DNA from: Apostichopus japonicus
Taxonomy: Eukaryota; Echinodermata; Holothuroidea; Aspidochirotida; Stichopodidae
Direction: 5' to 3'
Length of the DNA: 64,000 nucleotides
NCBI RefSeq assembly: GCF_037975245.1
Contig: NC_092567.1
Coordinates: 17,348,376 to 17,412,375, forward strand
The position numbers were made by a program, and so were the translations under genes. Below, piece after piece: positions 58,601 through 64,000 of the stretch. A model generated the notes under the pieces. That model had not been told where the DNA came from. It did no database searches and was given only the letters and a program-made list of their open reading frames with translations. The stretch's first letter is position 1. Each line of letters begins with the position of its first letter.

Positions 58601-59344
58601 TAACTGTGCCAAACCGCAATGACATCAATGGAACACTGTAGTAACTCTGGCTAAGAACGTGTCTAGGCTATTATGTGTGTCCGGCATGTCCACGTTCTTG
58701 TCGAATGTATGTTCTATCTGCGCGTGTCCTGGCCTGTTCAATGAGAATCGAATCCAATGTAATGACTGAGTTGTCCAAATCAAGATGTCTACGTAATCAA
58801 ATGTTTTCATGAAAAGGAAGATTGGTCCTCCTATAATCATCCGACTACCTAGTAGTTCTAGTAACTCCCTCAATTTGACTTGGATTATCTATGGCTCAAG
58901 TCAGTATGATGAACGTGAAGACACATGTGCAAACGTCGGCATTATAGTATCAAATACAGTAACGTACTAAGTTGCCATTCAAATAAGGAAAAGAAAACGG
59001 TTTCATTCAAATTGTTGCACCAAAGCCACATTCACTACTAACGAAACTCATGAACAACATGTCAGTGTAATCCTTTAATCGCATCTGAGCAGAAATGTGA
59101 CGTAAACGATGGCTTAATGTGAACGAGAAACTAGAATTAGGTCTAGCCTATCTCAGTTTTTCCGTAGCCTTGGATGCTAAACGATATCTCCCTTACTTGG
59201 CACTTCCACTTCACAAACGGAATAAATAAACTTCTATAATAAACTACATATTCCCAGTAACATTAATCAACAAACCCCAAGATCATGGCTTACCTTATTG
59301 GCAGACTTGCCGCAGGATTGAGAAATAAATCGTACTAGTGCCAT
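32390..59344 (-). CDS. BCAT: Branched-chain amino-acid aminotransferase, mitochondrial type (11 exons, complete)
   Basis: Catalyses reversible transfer of the amino group of leucine, isoleucine or valine to 2-oxoglutarate using PLP; first step of branched-chain amino-acid breakdown, in the mitochondrial matrix. Joining 59344-59294, 53086-52991, 48164-47964, 42077-41967, 39179-39060, 38706-38543, 36193-36051, 34727-34642, 34402-34334, 34155-34009 and 32473-32390 gives 1272 bp, 423 residues, with GT-AG introns and consistent phases. Residues 1-41 are basic with no acidic residue (presequence). Landmarks: [10 protein letters not shown] (~117), YIRPTLI (~184), PLP lysine K245 in YKMG, NYAPGI (249), EAGTMN (~280), ILPGVTR (~308), redox pair C358-V-V-C361, DIQ-YGR near the end. 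The C-terminus ([18 protein letters not shown] onward) is longer and more charged than in vertebrate BCATs. Vertebrate mitochondrial BCAT is about 390 residues. The introns are large (27 kb gene) and repeat-filled. Identification is secure; BCAT2 versus BCAT1 rests on the presequence only. Confidence 0.95.
32937..32975 (+). ncRNA. Hammerhead-like motif, probable Penelope-like element remnant
   Basis: GCCTTTGAAGAA, then a perfect stem GATCCT-GCT-AGGATC, then GAAACGTC and AGGC. This order fits a minimal type I hammerhead: TGAAGA as the UGANGA core, stem II, GAAA, a tiny ACGT stem III ending in GTC, and an outer GCCT/AGGC stem I. The usual C before UGANGA is a T and one extra A sits before stem II, so activity is doubtful. 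Such motifs are known in Penelope-like retroelements. No reverse transcriptase is seen beside it. It lies in BCAT intron 10, antisense to the gene. Confidence 0.5.
33571..33849 (+). mobile_element. tRNA-derived SINE (family A), with duplicated head
   Basis: Same family as 23298-23549. The 5' end repeats GTGTTAGCTC about three times before the intact TTAGCTCAGTGGTTAACG and AGTTCGAGTCACTCC boxes. The 3' part keeps AAGCCAATGATGGCTT, CCTGCCTGCAGG and a (CATA)n tail. It sits in BCAT intron 10, antisense to the gene. Confidence 0.87.
34009..34155 (-). CDS. BCAT: BCAT exon 10 (CVVC redox motif)
   Basis: 49 residues, [18 protein letters not shown] onward to LLKTLNDIQ. It contains the GTA active-site loop and the CXXC thiol pair (C358, C361) that tunes activity in mammalian BCATs. 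Acceptor tttatttag, donor CAG|gtaagt, phase 0. Confidence 0.95.
34334..34402 (-). CDS. BCAT: BCAT exon 9
   Basis: 23 residues, [18 protein letters not shown] then LKENR, matching the vertebrate GEFKV(S/T)ER segment. Acceptor tttctttccag, donor AGG|gtaggt, phase 0. Confidence 0.95.
34642..34727 (-). CDS. BCAT: BCAT exon 8
   Basis: Completes a Glu codon, then [18 protein letters not shown] and [10 protein letters not shown]. (I/T)LPGVTR is the PLP-phosphate loop. Acceptor ctgttttgcag, donor TGG|gtaaat, phase 0. Confidence 0.95.
34830..35690. other. GC-richer block in BCAT intron 7, possible transposon remnant
   Basis: Base composition is clearly richer in GC than the surrounding intron, and the plus strand has broken coding-like stretches (for instance [19 protein letters not shown] near 35085). 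Stops and shifts interrupt every frame and I recognise no domain. A degraded retroelement is my best guess. Confidence 0.35.
36051..36193 (-). CDS. BCAT: BCAT exon 7
   Basis: Begins by completing a Cys codon, then [53 protein letters not shown] binds the cofactor. Acceptor tctttgcag, donor GGAG|gtaggt, phase 1. Confidence 0.95.
38195..38340 (+). repeat. Intronic dispersed repeat with splice-donor-like core, copy 1
   Basis: Shares GGGCGCAGTG and GGAGACAGGTAAGCGGGGAG, then CAAAGTAAAT, with copies at 45262 and 51240. Lies in BCAT intron 6, in plus orientation (antisense to the gene). Confidence 0.6.
38543..38706 (-). CDS. BCAT: BCAT exon 6 (PLP lysine)
   Basis: 54 codons plus two bases, [20 protein letters not shown] onward. 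It contains GPYFPSGGF and GGVGQYKMG, whose lysine (residue 245) should form the Schiff base with PLP. Acceptor atatcattag, donor ATG|gtgagg; the split Cys codon is finished in exon 7. Confidence 0.95.
39060..39179 (-). CDS. BCAT: BCAT exon 5
   Basis: 40 residues, from [15 protein letters not shown] to [18 protein letters not shown] is highly conserved in BCATs. Donor GAG|gtacgt, phase 0. Confidence 0.95.
39331..41290 (+). repeat. 31-bp minisatellite in BCAT intron 4
   Basis: The unit is TATGAGGTTCTTTATGTACT followed by ACAGTATCTTG. About 50 units run from 39650 to 41290, and one or two more lie left of an inserted SINE (39331-39378). Units vary at a few fixed positions (ACT/AAT, CTTG/CTTA/ATTATG). 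A block starting TGTACAGTATGAGG at 40691 recurs at 40975, so a ~284-bp higher-order period has formed inside the array. Copy number may be wrong in an assembly. Confidence 0.95.
39379..39648 (-). mobile_element. SINE inserted into the minisatellite
   Basis: On the minus strand it has a tRNA-like head (TAGCCTAGTGGTTAACG, GGTTCGATTCCC), a body different from family A, and the related 3' part CTTTCGCGAGTTCCTGC with a TACA-type tail. TTACGTA occurs on both sides, a likely target duplication inside the minisatellite. The 5' edge carries about four tandem copies of TACACTCCGCCT. Confidence 0.85.
41855..41957. repeat. Short tandem repeats of AAACAGCTACGT type
   Basis: ACAGCTACGTACAACCAGAT occurs at both ends. 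Between them are two identical copies of GAAACAGCTATGTTGCT. It directly adjoins the donor side of BCAT exon 4 but does not enter it. Confidence 0.8.
41967..42077 (-). CDS. BCAT: BCAT exon 4
   Basis: 37 residues, [18 protein letters not shown] onward to RAGLP. LFEG(L/M)KAFRG is a BCAT signature near the active site. Acceptor cactcgcag, donor CCT|gtaagt, phase 0. Confidence 0.95.
43322..43334 (+). promoter_or_regulatory. DR1-type nuclear-receptor half-site pair
   Basis: AGGTCAGAGGTCA is a perfect direct repeat of AGGTCA with one spacer base, the kind bound by HNF4, RXR and COUP-TF proteins. It is followed by ATCAGGTCATG. In BCAT intron 3. A 13-bp match alone is weak evidence of function. Confidence 0.3.
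45262..45395 (+). repeat. Intronic dispersed repeat with splice-donor-like core, copy 2
   Basis: Contains AATGGTAAATTTGGAAGG, GGGCACAGTG and GGAGACAGGTAAGAGAGGAG, then CGAAGTAAAT. BCAT intron 3, antisense to the gene. Confidence 0.65.
46001..46171 (+). mobile_element. tRNA-derived SINE (family A), 3'-truncated
   Basis: Has the head (CCAGTGGTTAACCCC, AGTTCGAGTCACTCC) and the body as far as AATATGAATCTAAGAGACTG, then stops before the hairpin tail. BCAT intron 3. Confidence 0.8.
46278..46387. mobile_element. TTAA-flanked MITE, short form
   Basis: 110 bp. It starts TTAAAGGCATTGAAGACTC and ends GAGTCTTCACACCCTTTAA, an imperfect inverted repeat bounded by TTAA on both sides. The inside shares TTGCTTGCA, GTGAAGTTTTCTTCTTG and CGCTACAAAATG with the longer copy at 57523-57890. 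TTAA borders suggest a piggyBac-type origin. Confidence 0.8.
46666..47043 (-). mobile_element. hAT-type MITE, second copy, inverted orientation
   Basis: 378 bp, related over its whole length to 21638-22025 in reverse orientation. Its left end is CAGTGGCGGAGC. The right end GCTCCACCACTG has one change. Target duplications CGGTACGA and CAGTACGA differ at one base. BCAT intron 3. Confidence 0.9.
47570..47603. repeat. (TA)n microsatellite
   Basis: About 34 bp of alternating TA in BCAT intron 3. Confidence 0.9.
47749..47838 (-). pseudogene. Partial duplicate of BCAT exon 3 end plus donor
   Basis: About 90 bp repeats the sequence at 47928-48012, offset by 179 bp. It covers the last ~48 coding bases of exon 3, the donor and the first ~30 intron bases. 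The copy would encode [13 protein letters not shown] where the exon encodes [13 protein letters not shown]. Its donor is GAG|gtatat instead of GAG|gtaagt because of a small insertion. It has no acceptor of its own and lies in intron 3, downstream of the real exon. Confidence 0.85.
47964..48164 (-). CDS. BCAT: BCAT exon 3
   Basis: 67 residues from [10 protein letters not shown] through [14 protein letters not shown] to [13 protein letters not shown]. These match the start of the aminotransferase fold in vertebrate BCATs. The acceptor is tttcttgtttatag, the donor GAG|gtaagt. Its 3' part is duplicated in the next intron. Confidence 0.93.
49605..49682. repeat. (TA)n-rich microsatellite
   Basis: A long run of TATA with a few TTTA interruptions, in BCAT intron 2. 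A shorter run follows at about 49833-49852. Frames through it (IYIYIY) are meaningless. Confidence 0.9.
50201..50340. repeat. Near-perfect 140-bp palindrome
   Basis: Centred between 50270 and 50271 at CCCATTTAAATGGG. The arms, about 70 bp each, match with only one substitution (AAGG versus AAGT) and a small TA-length difference near the outer end. The spacer is zero. BCAT intron 2. Confidence 0.93.
50341..50366. repeat. Perfect 26-bp palindrome next to the large one
   Basis: AAATACAACCCAA followed by TTGGGTTGTATTT, exactly self-complementary, directly abutting the 140-bp palindrome. Confidence 0.93.
50603..50707. repeat. CCCCTTAACCCCCACAAG tandem repeat
   Basis: Five or so units of 21-23 bp built from CCCCTTAACCCCCACAAG plus a variable linker (GATC, GGGC, GAGC, GAC). 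BCAT intron 2. Confidence 0.9.
51240..51402 (+). repeat. Intronic dispersed repeat with splice-donor-like core, copy 3
   Basis: The longest copy: AATGGTAAATTCGGAAGG, GGGGGCGCAGTG, then GGAGACAGGTAAGAGAGGAG and TGAAGTAAAT. It also has an internal stem GGTGACCT/AGGTCACC. BCAT intron 2. Confidence 0.65.
52587..52700 (+). mobile_element. SINE 3' fragment
   Basis: GTGCCGAGAGATTGGCTTCG, GCTTCTTTCGCGAGTTCC and TGCTTGCGGGAAGATC with a CATA-type tail match the 3' half of the SINE at 39379-39648. The head is missing. It is preceded by a 19-bp tandem repeat (TTGGGTGGGTTTGACAT). BCAT intron 2, about 300 bp from exon 2. Confidence 0.8.
52808..52918. repeat. ~52-bp tandem duplication beside BCAT exon 2
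   Basis: CATGAAGTTTAATTAGTGTA starts at 52808 and again near 52861. Both copies end with CACGCTGTCCCAT. The copies differ moderately. Intron 2, within 80 bp of the exon 2 donor. Confidence 0.85.
52991..53086 (-). CDS. BCAT: BCAT exon 2
   Basis: 32 residues starting [19 protein letters not shown] and ending GSFK. The acceptor is tatctcgacag and the donor AAG|gtactg, phase 0 both sides. It completes the presequence; the likely processing region is around VRCFNS. Confidence 0.85.
54730..54985 (+). repeat. Dispersed repeat carrying a DR1 motif
   Basis: Better-kept relative of 8560-8985: ACCCCTGGTGACCCTAAATG, CCACCAAAAACAATGGGC, GAGATATCGTGTTTACAAGC, a CA-rich run and CGCCATCATGATTGCAAAGG. BCAT intron 1. 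Confidence 0.7.
54772..54784 (-). promoter_or_regulatory. DR1 motif inside the dispersed repeat
   Basis: On the minus strand AGGTCAAAGGTCA, a perfect DR1. Copies of this repeat could spread such sites; function untested. Confidence 0.3.
57523..57890. mobile_element. TTAA-flanked MITE, long form
   Basis: 368 bp. The left end TTAAAGGCATTGAAGACTCG continues CCCC; the right end is GGGGCGAGTCTTCACACCC then TTTAA. These form imperfect inverted repeats bounded by TTAA. No coding frame. The 110-bp copy at 46278 looks like an internally deleted version. BCAT intron 1. Confidence 0.85.
59294..59344 (-). CDS. BCAT: BCAT exon 1 (start codon, presequence)
   Basis: Encodes [17 protein letters not shown] (17 residues), basic and without acidic residues as in a mitochondrial targeting sequence. 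It ends at AATAAG|gtaagc, phase 0. The ATG follows TAACTTCG. Confidence 0.85.
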
Positions 59345-59520
59345 CGAAGTTATACTGCCGATGTCGTTCTTTTGCTGTCGTGCAAATGTATAATGATCAT
59401 AAACAGATTACAGACTCTAGAGCACAGACGACACGCATGCATACGACTTTAACAGACGAGAAATAGCTCGTCACTGCGGTCAACCCATGTGATTGGGGCA
59501 GTCACATTGCACTCAGTTAG
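59345..59520 (-). promoter_or_regulatory. Probable BCAT promoter and 5' UTR
   Basis: The stretch upstream of the BCAT start contains a CCAAT box on the gene's strand (ATTGG on the plus strand at 59492-59496, about 150 bp before the ATG) and no clear TATA box. The transcription start cannot be fixed from sequence alone. Confidence 0.4.
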
Positions 59521-59689
59521 GAAATATCAAAGGTTTTTTCCTCCTACTCAGTGCTCGCATTTGCTCATGGAGCTATTATTAACGAAAAAGCTCCATGATT
59601 TGCTTAACTGCTAACATTACTGCACTTTTTTTTTCTTTTTTTTTCTGGCTTTTAAGAAGTGAGAAAATGTTCGCTGGCATGAGAGAGGT

Positions 59690-60150
59690 GAAAGAAAATG
59701 TATATTCTTGGTCGTGGAGGGGCAATAGGCAAGGTAAGTGAGGTGCCAAACGGGGGTTCATTTTTGTACATTTTTGCTTCGGAGAAAATTGAGAGACAGA
59801 GGGGATAACATTTGTGATTAGTTTTGAAAAACAGATGGGGATATAAATTTCTCAAATACTGAGTGGGAAAATGTTATACTTTTGATCCTGATGGATGGGG
59901 CGCGTAGTGGGGTAAAGGAAGGGTCAGCAATTTGCCAAAGGGGGTTCATTTTTTTTTTGTCCTTTTGAGAGACAGAAGTGATAAAATCTCTGAACCACAG
60001 AGTGGCCTAAAAAACAAGACTTTGATGGGGATGAGTAGGGAGCATGATTGGGTATAGGGTTAAGGAAGGTAAGGTAAGGTAAGAAGTTTGCCAAAGTAGG
60101 TGAATTTGGCATGTTTTTTTGTTTGCTTCTGAGCGACAGAAAAGTTGAAC
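59690..60150. repeat. Degenerate ~180-bp tandem repeat
   Basis: Three diverged units share GCCAAACGGGGGTTCATTTT or TTTGCCAAAGGGGGTTCATT, then GAGAGACAGA, then GATGGGG and GGGTAAAGGAAGG. A fourth, weaker unit may follow towards 60300. Confidence 0.65.
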
Positions 60151-61437
60151 ATTTAATAAAAAACAGAGTGATTTTTGGTCAGAATTATGAGTGGCATGGA
60201 TTGTTGGGAAGAGGTGGCATGGGATGAGGTAGGCTACGGGTAGAGTAAAGATGTGGCTAAGAGGGGGTTGGTTTTAAGTCCATATGTAAAATTTTGAGCA
60301 TGAAACTGATTTTGGAAGATAGGGATTGGGAGCCTAAGTATTTTCAATTTCGCTATTAATTAAGGTGGACTAAAATATGACATTATTGATCTAATGTAAT
60401 TGAGGTCACTTAATTAACATCGTCCCCAAACAGCTAAGAAAAATCACTTTCCTTTCGGGAGATATGAAGGCCGAAGACTTGATCAAGTCTAAATATGAAA
60501 TCATCAAAGCCATGCGTGCCGTCAATTTGTTATACCCAACCTCTTTTTTCAAAAGAGAAAAAAATTGGATTAGGCCAGTCTTAAGTCATTTACTATATAT
60601 TTAATTTAAACGCTGTAAGCTCCTTTAAGTCCCCTAAAGGCTCATTGAAGATGATTAATCTACAGATTTTCAAGAGATTGCATCCCTGAAAACGTTTACA
60701 CGTCTGTTCTCACGCTCGGTTGTATAGTAAAAAGTGAATCAATTGTGTCTTACGTCATGACCTACATTTAATCCTTCCAGACCAATGAGATTTTAGCGAC
60801 GCATGTGTTCGATTTGGAATGCAACACTCGTGTAGGTGGAGATGACTTGTGAGTTATTTGCTTATTAGTAGTGATACTTTAAGGGGGGGGGGGTATAGTT
60901 TCCACCAATTATCGAATAGAAGTCTCCGTCAAACCACTGAAGATGGGTTGCTATACCACTTCGGAGACCATGTTCAGATCTGGATCTGTGTTCGATATAG
61001 AAGGATCTCATATGCATAATTATGTTGTTAATCATCATAATAGGTCGGCCCGAGTGTAATTAAACGAACACACGTGTGATTGGAACTTCATTACCTATTA
61101 CGTCATCATTAGTCAACATCAGTATGAGAGAAACAGAAAACAACTGTTATGATTTTGGAGTCACAGATCTTTCATTTTATATATAGGCTTCGTTACCCAG
61201 AGGCGTAAACACGGATACTTCGGGGATTTAGGAAGGTGGGGGGGGGGCTTTATCAGACAGAATACTAAAAAAAAACTACCATAGTGTACAGTATGTACAT
61301 AAATATCTAACATGTATGGATGTGCCGTACAACTTCAACAGTCGGACAATTCCTTCAACATTTTTCTTCTTCTAATATAACATCTTTTTTGCATCACAAG
61401 CACCTTCCATTTTATCAAACTTCCAAACTTAAAGCGG

Positions 61438-61470
61438 GGGAGAGGTCACTCCGCCTCTAAGACCTCTCCC
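61438..61470. repeat. 10-bp perfect stem-loop
   Basis: GGGAGAGGTC and GACCTCTCCC separated by 13 bases, in a short GC-rich patch that continues with CGTCGACGACA. No tail or gene next to it explains it. Confidence 0.5.
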
Positions 61471-63807
61471 GTCGACGACATAACATCTTAGCGCCACCAC
61501 TTCCCATCCGCACCGCCACCCAAACCGACGTGAACCGTAATCCGGATCACCGAGAATCCCATCCAGTGATGCAACCGTTATATTATGTTGCAAGATTTAT
61601 TCATTGTCATTGACGGATGAAGCATAAACAATCTAAATATATCCATCATTACGGAGATAAAACTAGGATTATTATGATCACAGCTGACACAGTGAGGAAA
61701 ACCCGAGTGATTTACGCACTTGCCAAGATAAGCAACCTTCAGAATGTAGCAAACATTGCACCTGGCAACAACCCACTGTCATGATCATATTCCTGAACGA
61801 ACATAGCAATGATTTACGTCACGTGCCTTTTCACTCGTCAGATTAAATTATAAATCAGAAATGGAGGAAACCCGTTGAATTGAATCATCTGTTAGAAGTA
61901 CATCTCACAGAAATTAATACGTAGAAGCCATATCGCACTTGCTGACAACAATACGCTTTGCAGCTTTTTGAATATCACTAGCGCCATCTTGCTACACCCA
62001 AAATAATGATTCGCGCAAAGGGTGCCTACGTTAAAGTAACGAGGTTTCGACGAGATTCTGATCTTATCGTCAAAATATCTTTCATTATCAGACAGAGAGA
62101 CACCTGATGCACCAGATTAGCTCCCATTTTGTGGGGGAAATATGCTACTTGAAATAAATTACAACTCACGGGTATTTAGCCGCTGTATACACAGTTGTTC
62201 TTACATTTTGAAAAGAGTTCTAGCATGTTCCCAAATTTGTACAATCTTACGTCACGCCCTTCATAAGATATACATATATGGCACAACCATGCACTGCAGA
62301 AGCCGTTTATATCGCCCATCATTGCTAAATTTCTTAGAACGAACTGTTGGGGGGGGGGGGGGGCGGCTTTACAGAAATTGTTTGCACCATGGGGAGCATG
62401 TATTCTTGGGTTGGAGGGGCACCGACAATTTATGGAGGGGCACCAATAATTAAAGGAGGACCGCAATATACTCATGTGCTGTTACTTGTGTAGGTTTTGG
62501 TAACATGATGGTAGTACAAATTAAGGGGATGGGGTGGGAGACCATCTAGACTGAAAGAGGATGGGGCAAGTCCCCTATACCCCAGCCTGGCTACCGGGCT
62601 GCTGGGGAGGGGTTGACATGTAAATGGAACTATATAGCCACCTTAGACAAGTGCTCGGTGAATGATAAAGACTGATATATATATACATTGGAAAGTCATG
62701 TTGTGGTAAAACATTTTCTTGAACATTGTTATGGCAATTTAAGTCTACAAATATAGTTGAAAGCTCAGTGAAGGATCTTCGAAAACTTGCTGCATTTGTT
62801 AACTGGAAGGTATAGTACCTCACAATAATGAAACAACTAATATGCCGAAGTTGCTGTGTATATAAGATGATTATGCCAATGCCTGGAAAATTGGAAAAAA
62901 CCCACTTAAATTACATCTACCAAACTCTTTTGGATAGAATTCCCAAAATATATATTTCTCTGTACTATCTGACTATTTTCAATGGACGTATCAGTATATT
63001 GATACATATATACTTGCAAAATAAAAGGCAAGATGGAAAAAGGAAAAAGATATAACATTTCTAAAAAGTATCAATTAACCTCCCCCACTCCACCACCTCC
63101 CCCACTCCCCGTCACCCCCCCCCCTCCCAAATAAAATGGTAATAGGCTATTTTGTATTGTGTAATGATTGACATATGCTGTTTCTGATTTTTACAATGCG
63201 CATGCCTTCATTAATTACAGTTACAAGACACCATCATATAGATTTAGGCCTATAAACCTTGTATTGCAGCATTTTTAGCAGTCTGCCATGATACATTGTT
63301 GTCTACTTACAAGTGGTCTCTTTCTTCTGTAATATTATATTGTTTTCATTTTGTAAATTAATCTCCATATAGTATCTCTTAGCTGTCTTCGGTGGTGCAT
63401 GGTGACTCACATCTGCATACTTTAAGTTGTCATGTGTTGCAATTTATCACTTCATAACCACAAAGATGATTCATAAATTCACCACTAACGTTTACTCTTC
63501 ATCGTCAATTTTGATTGAAAGGTACAATGACTTAGTCGTGTTGAATCTTGGGCTTTAATATCAATCAGTTAGGCCCACAAAGGCATACTGGACAAACATC
63601 AAGAACAGACTGCCATCCCATTCCCAAAACAGCTAGTTATCTCCAATACTTGTGTTGAATTCTACTTTTCTATCCTAGGAATTGGATATAGTCTAGACCT
63701 AGTAACTTCTGTTGCTTTAATAAAACCATAACTTTACAGTTGCACTAGTAGTAGGCCTACTACGTGCAACTACTAGTTAACTTGTAGCTAGGCTTAGGCT
63801 AGGCATG

Positions 63808-63839
63808 CCGTATATATGCTATCGCCCGTTGTGACGTCA
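63808..63839. promoter_or_regulatory. TATA-like run and CRE near the right edge
   Basis: CCGTATATATGC followed by TGACGTCA (63832-63839), the full palindromic cAMP-response element. It could be a promoter for a gene that begins beyond the window; no coding start is visible before 64000. Confidence 0.3.
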
Positions 63840-64000
63840 TTACCAGTGAAATACCAACGGAGAGACGCAGTCTAGCGGTAATATAATACTGAGCGATGAA
63901 AATTTCGGTAACATCCTACGAATTGTAACTTTGTTTAGTTGAAAGCTGCACTTCATCTTCTTTGCAACTTAAAAACGTTGTTACGTGTGAACAGTACAGA

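Larger units (their letters stand above)
59521..63800. other. Intergenic, no recognised gene
   Basis: AT-rich sequence with G and C tracts (near 60885, 61235, 62350, 63110) and degenerate repeats. Short frames on both strands show no domain or convincing splice context. Confidence 0.5.

Noticed and set aside
58625-58873. 82-codon minus-strand frame in BCAT intron 1, possible alternative first exon
   Set aside because: No recognisable domain and no good donor in the right phase to exon 2. The exon at 59294-59344 fits much better as the start.

Overview
This is animal nuclear DNA: AT-rich, intron-containing and crowded with tRNA-derived SINEs, small DNA transposons, minisatellites and long homopolymer tracts. 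The two RING-finger genes, the invertebrate-type SINE domains and the mitochondrial aminotransferase suggest a marine deuterostome invertebrate, possibly an echinoderm. That placement is inference, not a proven identification.

Layout. Positions 1-9473 are almost gene-free, apart from a possible small secreted-protein gene (6360-7105) and repeat copies. Two intronless, tandem TRIM-like genes lie on the minus strand at 9474-10745 and 12247-13587. Each encodes a RING finger, a degenerate B-box, a coiled-coil region and a C-terminal hydrophobic anchor. From about 13.6 to 32.4 kb there is no convincing host gene. That stretch holds a ~3.1 kb element with GGTAAA-rich inverted ends, a triplicated SINE inside it, a hAT-type MITE with perfect 8-bp target duplications, a dead LINE and several tandem repeats.

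The main gene is a complete branched-chain amino-acid aminotransferase (BCAT, mitochondrial type). It runs on the minus strand from the ATG at 59344 to the stop at 32390. I could join eleven exons (51, 96, 201, 111, 120, 164, 143, 86, 69, 147 and 84 bp) with GT-AG junctions and matching phases, giving 1272 bp and 423 residues. It has a basic presequence, the PLP lysine in YKMG, the EAGTMN and ILPGVTR loops, and the CVVC redox pair. Its introns hold most of the other features: a 31-bp minisatellite of about 1.7 kb interrupted by a SINE, MITEs, two adjacent near-perfect palindromes, a duplicated piece of exon 3, and a hammerhead-like motif of the kind found in Penelope-like elements.

From 59345 to 64000 I see the BCAT promoter side, degenerate repeats and, at the extreme right, a TATA-like run plus a CRE that could belong to a gene starting outside the window.

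I found no operon-like or clearly new multi-gene system. The most interesting signals are the shared, covarying 3' hairpins of the SINE and the LINE, the 3.1 kb inverted-repeat element, the partial duplication of a BCAT exon with its donor site, and the possible secreted-protein gene.
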